Shown here: in pieces, positions 1-7,333 of the stretch
Layout: every line of letters begins with the position of its first letter
Position numbering within the stretch: the stretch's first letter is position 1
Assembly (NCBI GenBank): GCA_002415485.1
Contig: DHYU01000011.1
Location: forward strand, 65,996-78,952
Origin: Proteobacteria bacterium UBA5122
GTDB taxonomy: Bacteria; Pseudomonadota; Gammaproteobacteria; Tenderiales; Tenderiaceae
Length of the DNA stretch: 12,957 nt
Direction of reading: 5' to 3'
Translations under genes and position numbers: made by a program
Notes under the pieces: generated by a model
What the model saw: only the letters and a program-made list of their open reading frames with translations
Database searches by the model: none
What the model was told of the DNA's origin: nothing

Positions 1-647
1 AAGATTGGTGACCGTGAGGCAAAGGGAAGTGTGTTCTGATCGGCGACGAAGCCATCTTCCGTTTGCATAAAGACGAAGGGCGGCTCTTTGTCGTCGAAAC
101 GGCTCTCGGCACCGTGGAACAGATCCAGGCGGCCATCGCGGTTGAAGTCGTACCACAGTGGGATGCGCGTACGGCCGTAGGGATTGTCGGCCCCCAGCTT
201 GGCTGCGACATCAATCAAGCGGCCGCCGTCATTTTGGTAGAGACGTTTGGCCTCAGCGCCCAGCCCGCGACCGGCGCCCGTGAGCTGCACCAGATCCTGG
301 TCACCATCGCCATCGTAATCCGCCCAGGCTGCGCCGTGCTTATCGTCGGAGGCAGTCTGATCGGCAAAGGCGCGAGTGGTGATGTCTTCAAACTTGCCGC
401 CACCCAGATTGCGATAGAGGCTGGCGCCTTTTAAATGATTGGTAACGTACAGATCGGGCAGTCCGTCGCCATCAAAATCCCCCCAGGCCGCACCGTGGGT
501 CATGCCGCTGTATTGCTGCAGGCCGGAGCTGGCAGTGACATCCTCGAACAGCGTGACTTGTTTTTCAGTGTCGGAACAACCGCTCAGCCCCGCGCCCATC
601 AGGGCCAGACCAAGGCAGTACAGCGATGCGTGAGGTTTAGAAATCAT
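1..647 (-). CDS. VCBS/FG-GAP repeat lipoprotein, CRTAC1-like (3' end cut by window edge)
   Basis: Reading leftward from the ATG at 645-647, 215 codons stay open to the window edge, so the C-terminus is missing. Residues 1-24 form a lipoprotein signal: a positive start (MISKPH), a hydrophobic stretch, then lipobox LSGC with Cys24 as the predicted lipidated residue. Three acidic calcium-loop motifs of the VCBS/FG-GAP beta-propeller type follow: DFDGDGLPD (57-65), DYDGDGDQD (110-118) and DFNRDGRLD (167-175), each with phrases such as LYRNLGGGKFEDIT. This is the pattern of CRTAC1/ASPIC-UnbV-type proteins, which usually have 400 or more residues with more blades. A lipid-anchored envelope protein binding calcium, and possibly glycans or protein partners, is inferred. 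The gene starts 22 bases after the stop of the upstream glycosyltransferase, in the same direction, so it may be the tail of the polysaccharide operon. The Shine-Dalgarno is weak (a GGTGG about 14 bases upstream). GC is clearly higher than mid-cluster. Family call firm; role unknown. Confidence 0.88.
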   Translation of the reverse strand, partial: MISKPHASLYCLGLALMGAGLSGCSDTEKQVTLFEDVTASSGLQQYSGMTHGAAWGDFDGDGLPDLYVTNHLKGASLYRNLGGGKFEDITTRAFADQTASDDKHGAAWADYDGDGDQDLVQLTGAGRGLGAEAKRLYQNDGGRLIDVAAKLGADNPYGRTRIPLWYDFNRDGRLDLFHGAESRFDDKEPPFVFMQTEDGFVADQNTLPFASRSPI

Positions 648-669
648 GGTGCAAATTCTACCACCCTGC

Positions 670-1809
670 TTAACGAAAGAGACCACCAATAATAGGTAAA
701 TTTTGTATCGTCCGCCGGATGGGACCGGCGACGCCAGGTGCAGGGAGTGTGCATATGTCGGCCAGTCGTTTCGCCAGCGTGTGTGGATGCATGTCATCCG
801 AGCTGGCATGACGATGTGCTCGGGCCTGCCATGCGCCATATGTCTCATCATCGGCGAGGATGTCGCGGATCGCGGTGACCCAGGCCTGTGGGTTGAGATA
901 ATCGTCGATCAAGATGCCACCATCGCCAACAGACTCAGGCAGACCACCGCGACGGCTAGCGATGACCGGAACGCGGCAGGACTGGGCTTCCGGTGCGATC
1001 ATGCCAAAGCCTTCCTCCCATTTTGACGGAGCAAGGAGCAGGCGGGTGTTGCCGTAAACAGCGCGCATGTCCGACACGCGGTGTTGAAACTGGACATTGG
1101 GTAGCACAGCCAGTTTGGCCTGAAGATCCGCCAGGGCCTTATCACCTAACTTCCAGGACTCCTGCAACATAAATTCATGTTCTGGCATTAAACGTGCGAT
1201 CTCAAGCATGGTATCGATACCCTTCACCCCCACCGGGTTGATCATCGTAATCTTGCCGTGAGGATTGCCTGTGGTACCAAAATACAGCTCAGATGCCGGG
1301 TAGATGACGTGACAGCTACGCCCAATCGCCCGCTCAGCCTTATCGGCCAGGAAGCGACTGCTGGCGACCATATGGCAGCCTGTTTGGGCGATCTGTTTCA
1401 ATTCTGCCGGGTTAAACTCGGCATCATGCACGTAATACAAACCCTGCACACCCTTGCGCTGCGCTAATAGCATGATGTCGAGCCCGCCTTCGAGTTGAGA
1501 CCACACCACATCAGGCTTGAACTCATCGATCAGGGCCGCGAGCGTATCGAAAAAACTCGGGAGCAGCGTCACCGGATATCCGCAATTCAGCGTGTTAAGT
1601 TCGGGGTTGCTGTCTTTAATGCCAAGACTGGGAAAGTCTCCATCGGCAGGAAAATGCCAAGCGGTCACTGCATAATCGCGTGAACCCACTGCGATGCATT
1701 CAATGCGAAGCTCGTTCGCCATATTAAATAACAATTGATGGGCGCAACGCGCCGCGCCCCCTAGAAAAAAGGGATAGGGTGGGCGTTCGCTGGCGTAGAG
1801 GATGCGCAT
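670..1809 (-). CDS. Family 4 glycosyltransferase (GT-B fold)
   Basis: A 379-residue, complete GT4-type retaining glycosyltransferase, predicted to act at the cytoplasmic membrane face and add one sugar from a nucleotide donor to the growing polysaccharide. The N-terminal acceptor half begins MRILYASERPPYPFFLGGAA, with the glycine-rich loop typical of the family. In the C-terminal donor half, WEEGFGMIAPEAQ (264-276) carries the E-x7-E signature (Glu266 and Glu274), followed by PVIASRRGGLPE (281-292), the usual ribose/phosphate-binding stretch. NPVGVKG (191-197) is the likely phosphate-contacting lysine region. The length is normal. The ATG at 1807-1809 is supported by an AGGA 9 bases upstream (complement of 1819-1822), and 15 bases separate it from the previous gene. 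It is the last enzyme gene before the lipoprotein gene. The sugar and linkage cannot be read from sequence. Some GT4 enzymes at cluster ends add core-proximal mannose or rhamnose, but nothing here proves that. Confidence 0.9.
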   Translation of the reverse strand: MRILYASERPPYPFFLGGAARCAHQLLFNMANELRIECIAVGSRDYAVTAWHFPADGDFPSLGIKDSNPELNTLNCGYPVTLLPSFFDTLAALIDEFKPDVVWSQLEGGLDIMLLAQRKGVQGLYYVHDAEFNPAELKQIAQTGCHMVASSRFLADKAERAIGRSCHVIYPASELYFGTTGNPHGKITMINPVGVKGIDTMLEIARLMPEHEFMLQESWKLGDKALADLQAKLAVLPNVQFQHRVSDMRAVYGNTRLLLAPSKWEEGFGMIAPEAQSCRVPVIASRRGGLPESVGDGGILIDDYLNPQAWVTAIRDILADDETYGAWQARAHRHASSDDMHPHTLAKRLADICTLPAPGVAGPIRRTIQNLPIIGGLFR

Positions 1810-1824
1810 TGTAAAAAATCCTGT

Positions 1825-3165
1825 TTATTCGCTTTGTACTGTTTCCAGTAGCTTAAGCATATCTTGCGCAATGACATCGCGCTGTCGACTTTGCAACCAG
1901 GCCTCAATTTTATTCACGTCATTGGTGTGGGGCTGGTCCAATGAAATTAACGCAGCCTCCAATTCATCCGCAGAATCGCTACGAATACAGGTGCCACACC
2001 TCAAATCTTCGATAATGCGCCCCATTTCTCCATCCTCGCCGAATGCAAGAATGGGGGTGCCGGAGGCAATATACTCATACAGCTTGCCCTGAATGTAACG
2101 TGCAATGCCGGGAGGGTTCAATAACAACAAACCGTCCATCTCGGTCATCATGCGACAAGCGTCTGGTTTGGGGATTTGTTCGATCAGTTCAAAGTTGTCG
2201 CGATAGGGATGTTGAGCGATTTCTTCCAAGACAGAGTCGCGCTTCTTGCCAATCAACTTAATGGATAAGCGATCTCTTAGGTCTGCATTTCTTGATAACA
2301 CCTGCGCCAACACCTCAAAAAACTCTGTAGGTGATGCCATAGGCCCAAGATTGCCAAGATAGGCGATCGATAGCTTGTCGCGATTTTTTACTGGCGAAGT
2401 GTCTGCGGTAATGGAGAAATCTTCCGGTCGCCAACCATTCGTAATCAGCGTGCATTTATCTCGCGATAACCGAGAGAAGTGTGACAGCTGGTGCTCAATC
2501 TGAGACTGCGTGGTAAAGATCACCCTGCTGGCGATCTGCTGGCACTGCGTCTCCCATTGACGGTTAATCACGTCTTTTTTTACAAAATCGAATGGACATT
2601 CGCTCCACTCATCCCGGTAGTCAATAATCAGTTTCCAGCCAAAGCGTTTGGCCAACCACATGCCCGCCACAAAGTTATGAAAGGGAGGGCCAGAGGCGAG
2701 AATGATGCCAGGCTCCATCGAGTGGATAAGCTGGCTCGCCCGCTCATAGACAGACAACGCATTCAAAATACCGCCATCTATATCGGGCAGCGGCCAAACA
2801 TGAGGGCCGGACGGGGCGGAAGCCAAACGGTGAACCACCACACTAGAAGGAATCGACGACGCAAGATATTGCCCAGCTTCTGATACGTGTGCTGGCAGCG
2901 CACTGGCAACGATATGGGTATGCCAGCCGTTGTCTGTGGTGTGTTTCACAAACGAAGCCGGGCGGTAGACGCCGCCCGTGACTTGTGGCGGAAACTCCCA
3001 GGCCAACACCAGAAGATTGCGGCGGGTGATTTTTCCGGGAGGCATTGGTCGCTTGGTTTCGCGCAGCACAGCCTGAAAACGGCGAATCGCCGGCAACTGA
3101 TGTTTTTTAAACATCTTGAGCCGGGTAGAGAGCTGCCAAAGGTGCTTTTTAATAGAAGATGTCAT
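1825..3165 (-). CDS. Family 4-like glycosyltransferase (GT-B fold)
   Basis: A 446-residue glycosyltransferase of the GT4-like group. After a basic N-terminus of about 48 residues comes the Rossmann start NLLVLAWEFPPQVTGGVYR (50-68). SGPPFHNF (158-165) and DYRDEW (182-187) match the acceptor-domain motifs of this group. The donor half starts near residue 265 (LSIAYLGNLG), and GKLYEYIASGTPILAFG (360-376) replaces the classic E-x7-E region with the K-x-YEY-x-A-x-G-x-PIL form. I chose the ATG at 3163-3165 because it overlaps the upstream stop as ATGA (3162-3165), the same junction style used elsewhere in this operon. An in-frame start at 3246 would add 27 Cys/Arg-rich residues lying inside the previous gene and is unlikely. 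The enzyme is probably cytosolic or peripheral to the inner membrane. Donor and acceptor are unknown. The E-x7-E pattern is not intact, which is usual for this group. Confidence 0.87.
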   Translation of the reverse strand: MTSSIKKHLWQLSTRLKMFKKHQLPAIRRFQAVLRETKRPMPPGKITRRNLLVLAWEFPPQVTGGVYRPASFVKHTTDNGWHTHIVASALPAHVSEAGQYLASSIPSSVVVHRLASAPSGPHVWPLPDIDGGILNALSVYERASQLIHSMEPGIILASGPPFHNFVAGMWLAKRFGWKLIIDYRDEWSECPFDFVKKDVINRQWETQCQQIASRVIFTTQSQIEHQLSHFSRLSRDKCTLITNGWRPEDFSITADTSPVKNRDKLSIAYLGNLGPMASPTEFFEVLAQVLSRNADLRDRLSIKLIGKKRDSVLEEIAQHPYRDNFELIEQIPKPDACRMMTEMDGLLLLNPPGIARYIQGKLYEYIASGTPILAFGEDGEMGRIIEDLRCGTCIRSDSADELEAALISLDQPHTNDVNKIEAWLQSRQRDVIAQDMLKLLETVQSE

Positions 3166-4121
3166 GGCCGGTCGATGTAATGGGGGGCGGGTTTTTGTTC
3201 TTTTCGTTTGTGTAGCCAGGCAACAGGAAGAAACACAACAAGCCACGCCAAGGTTTTTATAATAATTTTGTTGTCGTAAGGATACGTGTCGTAGGGAAAA
3301 AAATTCTTATTTCCCTTCAAGGCGTTCTTGATATCTCTAAAGATGCGTTTGCACGCAGCACGGGTGCTGTTCTCAGGGTTTTTAAAGATGCTCAGATAAT
3401 AGCCCTTAAGCTTCAGGAAAAGCACAAAACGACTGAGTGGTTTTTCGTACACCGTCCGTAGATGGGTGACAGGCGAGCGTGTAGTGACGAGCAATTTGAA
3501 ACCATGCATACGAAAACGTCGGCATAAGTCTGTTTCTTCACCGTAGGCAAAATAGAGCGGGTCAAAGCCGCCAACCTGCTTGAGGGCTGGCACAGAAAGC
3601 ATTAGAGCTGCGCCAAAAATCGTATCGCTCTCAAAAACATCGGGCATAGGGGATTCGCTTAGGGTGGTCCCGTGGTGGCCGCAGGGTTTGAGAACACCAA
3701 GCGAGAAACTACGGTCGAACGTATTTTGGTCAGCTTGTAGTTGAACTGAGTTAAGACCAGCGGCATTTGGGTGTGCCTGCATGATCTCGACATAGGTTGA
3801 GAGGGTGTCAGGTGATAGCCGGATGTCCGGATTCAGGATCAAAATATAATCAGCGCCACCGGCAATGGCCTTGAACATGGCAGTGTTGTTGCCACCTGCG
3901 TAACCGGTATTGCGCGGCAGTTGTAAGAATTCATGTTGAGGGATGCTATTGGCCAGCATGGCACCGCTGCCGTCGGGAGAGGCATTGTCAATAACGAGCA
4001 ATTCGAAGTTGTCGTAGTTGATTTTTCGAATCACTTCCACGCACGCCAAGGTGTCTTCCAGCGAACAATAGTTGAGTACCAGCAAGGTAATCTTTGGGCG
4101 GGAAGGGATATTAGTGTTCAT
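3162..4121 (-). CDS. Family 2 glycosyltransferase, rhamnosyltransferase-like, with C-terminal membrane anchor
   Basis: A 319-residue GT-A-fold enzyme resembling WbbL-type rhamnosyltransferases. ITLLVLNYCS (11-20) opens the nucleotide-binding domain. LPRNTGYAGGNN (68-79) is the hallmark loop of this subgroup, LNPDI (96-100) stands at the DxD metal-binding position, and GFDPLYFAYGEETDLCRR (185-202) supplies the acidic catalytic-base region. Near the C-terminus one hydrophobic helix (about 286-303, IIIKTLAWLVVFLPVAWL) followed by a basic tail suggests anchoring to the cytoplasmic membrane. The likely role is transfer of a deoxyhexose such as rhamnose to the lipid-linked chain. Rhamnose is suggested by family only: rmlACD are not visible here. 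The start overlaps the upstream gene's stop as ATGA (4118-4121), and the stop overlaps the next start (3162-3165), so translation is probably coupled at both ends. Confidence 0.9.
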   Translation of the reverse strand: MNTNIPSRPKITLLVLNYCSLEDTLACVEVIRKINYDNFELLVIDNASPDGSGAMLANSIPQHEFLQLPRNTGYAGGNNTAMFKAIAGGADYILILNPDIRLSPDTLSTYVEIMQAHPNAAGLNSVQLQADQNTFDRSFSLGVLKPCGHHGTTLSESPMPDVFESDTIFGAALMLSVPALKQVGGFDPLYFAYGEETDLCRRFRMHGFKLLVTTRSPVTHLRTVYEKPLSRFVLFLKLKGYYLSIFKNPENSTRAACKRIFRDIKNALKGNKNFFPYDTYPYDNKIIIKTLAWLVVFLPVAWLHKRKEQKPAPHYIDRP

Positions 4122-4984
4122 GATGTCAACTTGGAAAGAAAGCGGCCAAGCGGATTATATTTCATGAACAAACGCTTTCGCACTTGGGGGTGTAATTGCC
4201 AAAAAAGTTCCTGATAGATGATTTTTGGGTAAAGATCGTAGTCAGGGATTTCCAATTTTCGATTTTGAGCGGTGGCTTGTTTCTCGTGCAAACGAAACGT
4301 AACCAGTTTTTCATCGATATAGCCCACCTTGAAGTGTTTGAATACACGATACCAATACTCATAGTCTAAAGACTGCTTGAGGTCTTGGCGGAAATACCCG
4401 ACTTTATCGAATACGGCTTTTTTAAGTAATACTGTGGTAGGTTCCCCGACCTTGTTTTTGGGTTGTTCCAAAAAGTTAATGTCTTTTAATAGGTCGGTTC
4501 CATGCTGGATTGTGCATATGCGCTGCCAGTATGAAGGCAGGTCTCCGTATTGTTGCAGCCATCTCTGGTGCGCGGCAGGGTCGCCATCGATAGAAAAGTT
4601 TCTGCCGGAAAAAACTAATCCTATATCGTCATCCTGTGATGCGATAGCAACCATCTTCTCCACACAGGAAGGTTCAAGCAAATCATCCTGAAACAAGAAT
4701 TTTATATATTTGCCATTTGCTAGGCGCACACAATTGTTCCAGTTCTCACCTATTCCAGATGGGGTGTGATGGTGAATGTGTACGGGAATGTCTGTTTGTG
4801 CGGCAAAGTCTTTAACTATCGCCAGCGTTTCATCCTGGGAGTTGTCATCCGAAATTATGATCTCTAGCGGGCGATACGTTTGGCTTGCGGCAGACTTGAG
4901 CGCATCAAGCAAAAATTCTGCTCCGTTATAAGTCGGCACACAGATCGAAACAAGTGGCCCAGAAACATGGATGTCTGTGTTCAT
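4118..4984 (-). CDS. Family 2 glycosyltransferase
   Basis: A 288-residue GT-A-fold glycosyltransferase. LVSICVPTYNGAEFL (11-25) is the classic GT2 start, EIIISDDNSQDET (41-53) binds the nucleotide, FQDD (98-101) is the DxD-type metal site, and SLDYEYWYRV (205-214) with the later TFRLH (229-233) forms the catalytic and acceptor side. No membrane helix is evident. Its first residues (MNTDI) resemble those of the next gene (MNTNI), but the bodies differ in subgroup, so this is not a simple duplication. Its ATG overlaps the preceding stop as ATGA (4981-4984) and its stop overlaps the following start in the same way. It presumably adds one residue of the polysaccharide repeat on the cytoplasmic face; donor sugar unknown. 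Confidence 0.9.
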   Translation of the reverse strand: MNTDIHVSGPLVSICVPTYNGAEFLLDALKSAASQTYRPLEIIISDDNSQDETLAIVKDFAAQTDIPVHIHHHTPSGIGENWNNCVRLANGKYIKFLFQDDLLEPSCVEKMVAIASQDDDIGLVFSGRNFSIDGDPAAHQRWLQQYGDLPSYWQRICTIQHGTDLLKDINFLEQPKNKVGEPTTVLLKKAVFDKVGYFRQDLKQSLDYEYWYRVFKHFKVGYIDEKLVTFRLHEKQATAQNRKLEIPDYDLYPKIIYQELFWQLHPQVRKRLFMKYNPLGRFLSKLTS

Positions 4985-6237
4985 TTGAATCGCCAGCCTA
5001 TGTGTTTTTGCCAGGCTTTTCTAATTGGAGTCAAAGCTCCTTTTTTATGGGGAGGTGTAGAAGTCCTGTGCGAGGGGATTTGAAAACAAATCTTTAACGC
5101 GGCGCGATTTAGAATCAATCTTCCTGGTTGTTGAAAGCCATCCTGCCAGCGCAGTGGGGTATCGCTATATATCTGAGGGGATTCGTCGTTAATAAAGTGA
5201 GTGTTTAGGCTTAAATCAGGCGTGCTCTCAGTGTTGTCTATAATCAATGCATCCGCGTTGTGCCACAGTTTCAGAGAGTTGGCCTGAGTCGCGGCCTGAT
5301 CGACAGAATCAAGTTTGGTGTCGGCGCTGGGAGCTGGCTTTTGATCGGACTGAGCCGCATGAATAGGGTGAGAGCCGGGTAGTTGTATATGTTGAATAAA
5401 GTTTACGCCTACTGAGAGGGGTAAGCCCTGATTAACCCTTGACATGTAAATGGAGTTGAAGGGTGGTGTCATGTTGTCTGGTGCACACGCGGAGCCACCA
5501 TTGTTTGGCACAAAGCTACTAATAATGTTGTGCTTAAGTAATATCTTGAAGCGTTCCGTGAAATAATTCTCGGTCAGAGTTTTATTGGTGCCATGTACGC
5601 GAACATGTATTAAGGGTTGGTGGACGCACACAGCATCATGATCTGATGTTAATAAACTGAGCCAGGCATCCCAGTCTTGAAAACGCTTGATATTTGTGTC
5701 GAATCCGGGAAACCCGTCACGTCTAATGAGAGAAGGCATGGAGATAAAATTATAGCGTCTCAGTGTTTCTAGCGAGAAGTCGTTGGGGATCTTGACGTGG
5801 GGATAGTTGGTTGAATCCGTATGCACATTCTCGCCAAAGTGGATTCGGCCGCAATACGCGAGTTTCGCGTCCGGGTGTTGGTCTAGTGCCAGCTCCAGTA
5901 GTTCTAGTGCGTGGTTATCCAGAAAGTCATCGGCGTCCAAAAACAAAACAAAATCCCCCGCAGCCTTTTGCAGGCCAAAGTTGCGAGTGGTCTGGGCGCA
6001 GCCAAAGTCGACTTGATGGTATTGAATGAGGTTGCCGAACGATCGTGCCACATCGGTTGTGTCGTCCGTGCTGCTGTCATTGATGACGATAATTTCTTTG
6101 GCTTTTACGGTTTGATGTAAAACCGAAGTGATCGCCCAACTCAAAAACCTACCGTAGTTATGGCACGGTATGATGACGCTGGTTCTAGCTTCGCCAGCTG
6201 AACCGAGTGCGGAGTGTGATGGATTCTGTGGGCTCAT
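4981..6237 (-). CDS. Family 2 glycosyltransferase with an unrecognised C-terminal region
   Basis: A 418-residue protein in two parts. Residues 19-235 are a GT2 catalytic domain: TSVIIPCHNYGRFL (19-32), EIIVINDSSTDDT (48-60), FLDADD (99-104) as the metal-binding site, and RFQDWDAWLSLL (185-196) as the acceptor/catalytic segment. A free-standing GT2 of this kind commonly ends soon after, but here about 180 residues remain. A polar Gln/Ala/Asp-rich stretch (about 293-321) leads to a compact segment (322-388) containing LKLWHNADALIIDN, HFIND, PLRWQDGFQQPGRLILN and KICFQ, then a basic tail. I do not recognise this part; it could be a binding domain or a degraded second domain. The ATG at 6235-6237 sits 21 bases after the previous stop with only a weak Shine-Dalgarno, and the stop overlaps the next start as ATGA. 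The glycosyltransferase call is firm; the function of the second half is open. Confidence 0.87.
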   Translation of the reverse strand: MSPQNPSHSALGSAGEARTSVIIPCHNYGRFLSWAITSVLHQTVKAKEIIVINDSSTDDTTDVARSFGNLIQYHQVDFGCAQTTRNFGLQKAAGDFVLFLDADDFLDNHALELLELALDQHPDAKLAYCGRIHFGENVHTDSTNYPHVKIPNDFSLETLRRYNFISMPSLIRRDGFPGFDTNIKRFQDWDAWLSLLTSDHDAVCVHQPLIHVRVHGTNKTLTENYFTERFKILLKHNIISSFVPNNGGSACAPDNMTPPFNSIYMSRVNQGLPLSVGVNFIQHIQLPGSHPIHAAQSDQKPAPSADTKLDSVDQAATQANSLKLWHNADALIIDNTESTPDLSLNTHFINDESPQIYSDTPLRWQDGFQQPGRLILNRAALKICFQIPSHRTSTPPHKKGALTPIRKAWQKHIGWRFK

Positions 6238-6258
6238 GACGATGCTGTATGTTCGGGC

Positions 6259-7320
6259 TCAGGGTTTTGATTTTTTCAGCTTCTTGAGTGGGGCGAGCAG
6301 GCCATCTCCCAAACGATAGCTGGCTGACTGTTTGAGGTCGCGGAGTTGTTTCTCAAGACTGTTGTTGTGCTTTTGGGCTGAATCGAGTTGATGCTGCAAT
6401 TGCTTAATCTGGTCTATTTGGCCTCTGATGAGGGTCTCCGTAGTAGCGACTTCTTTTGATGAATCGAGTGCAATAAACTCAGGGGGAAAGGCATCAAGCC
6501 CCTTGCCCGCTTCGCTCGATAGTTTGGTGTAGATGTCGTACATGAAACGGTCCCAATAATATCGTGCGTACTTGGGTTGTTGGGTGCGGCTATAGTATTT
6601 GTATAACCAGAACCATGTGTTGATGCGTGAATCCAGGCGGGCGGTTTCAGAAATGGTTGACCATACTCCCCCTGTGTGCACCCGATAGGCGGCTGGCTGG
6701 ATGTCTGTGTGGTAATGGCTTTTGCCATAGGTGCCGATTTGGGAGAGGAAAAAAGTATCGCCGTTGGTGACGTTGAAACGCTCCTTCGGAAACCCCATGT
6801 CGACATTTCGATAAACCCATGTATTGGTCAGTACCCATGCCTGGCTCAGGATAAGCTCTTCACCTGAAAAATCGCGCTGATGGCATTCGGGCAGTTTGGA
6901 TTCTTCAATTGTGTTTCCTTGCTCATCAATGATAAAAGCGTTGTGACAAGAGATAACGTAGTCAGGATTGCTTTCTAAAAAATCCACCTGGGTCTGCAAT
7001 TTGTTTGGATCAGTCCAGTAGTCATCTCCTTCACATGCTGCAATATATTTGCCCTGGCAATGGGGGAGGATGACCTTCATCGGACGCCTTCCCTGGGAAT
7101 ATATATTTTCTGGTTGGAAGATTGGTTTGAATATCTCTGGGTGTAGGTCGGTATATTCTTGGATGATTGCCTGAGTGTCGTCAGACGAACAGTCATCATG
7201 AATGATGATTTCAAAAGGAAAGGATGTCTTTTGTATTAAGAACCCTTCAATCGTTTTCCTAACGTAGTTAGCGTGATTGTATGTTGTACATACTATTGAG
7301 ACTAGAGGTTTGGCTGTCAT
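6259..7320 (-). CDS. Family 2 glycosyltransferase with C-terminal coiled coil
   Basis: A 353-residue glycosyltransferase. PLVSIVCTTYNHANYVRKTI (5-24) and FEIIIHDDCSSDDT (36-49) are GT2 nucleotide-binding motifs. ACEGDDYW (95-102) is the metal site in the form typical of enzymes beginning SIVCTTYNH, and NGDTFFL (186-192) is the downstream acidic motif. After about residue 290 the protein turns into a predicted coiled coil (298-331, heptads in QIDQIKQLQHQLDS and LEKQLRDLK) and ends SASYRLGDGLLAPLKKLKK, a tail often found at the end of polysaccharide glycosyltransferases and thought to lie near the membrane or help assembly. ATG at 7318-7320, 13 bases after the ATP-grasp gene, with a weak Shine-Dalgarno. 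Transcriptionally it is the first of six consecutive glycosyltransferase genes. Substrate unknown. Confidence 0.9.
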   Translation of the reverse strand: MTAKPLVSIVCTTYNHANYVRKTIEGFLIQKTSFPFEIIIHDDCSSDDTQAIIQEYTDLHPEIFKPIFQPENIYSQGRRPMKVILPHCQGKYIAACEGDDYWTDPNKLQTQVDFLESNPDYVISCHNAFIIDEQGNTIEESKLPECHQRDFSGEELILSQAWVLTNTWVYRNVDMGFPKERFNVTNGDTFFLSQIGTYGKSHYHTDIQPAAYRVHTGGVWSTISETARLDSRINTWFWLYKYYSRTQQPKYARYYWDRFMYDIYTKLSSEAGKGLDAFPPEFIALDSSKEVATTETLIRGQIDQIKQLQHQLDSAQKHNNSLEKQLRDLKQSASYRLGDGLLAPLKKLKKSKP

Positions 7321-7333
7321 GGGATACCAGAAA

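Noticed and set aside
63..692. Plus-strand open frames at 63-434 and 435-692
   Set aside because: They are antisense to the VCBS lipoprotein gene, whose translation shows clear motifs and a lipobox; the plus-strand products resemble no known family.
3166..3246. 27-residue N-terminal extension of the GT4-like gene (MACCVSSCC...)
   Set aside because: It lies inside the end of the preceding gene, is Cys- and Arg-rich, and the downstream ATG forms an ATGA junction like others in the operon.
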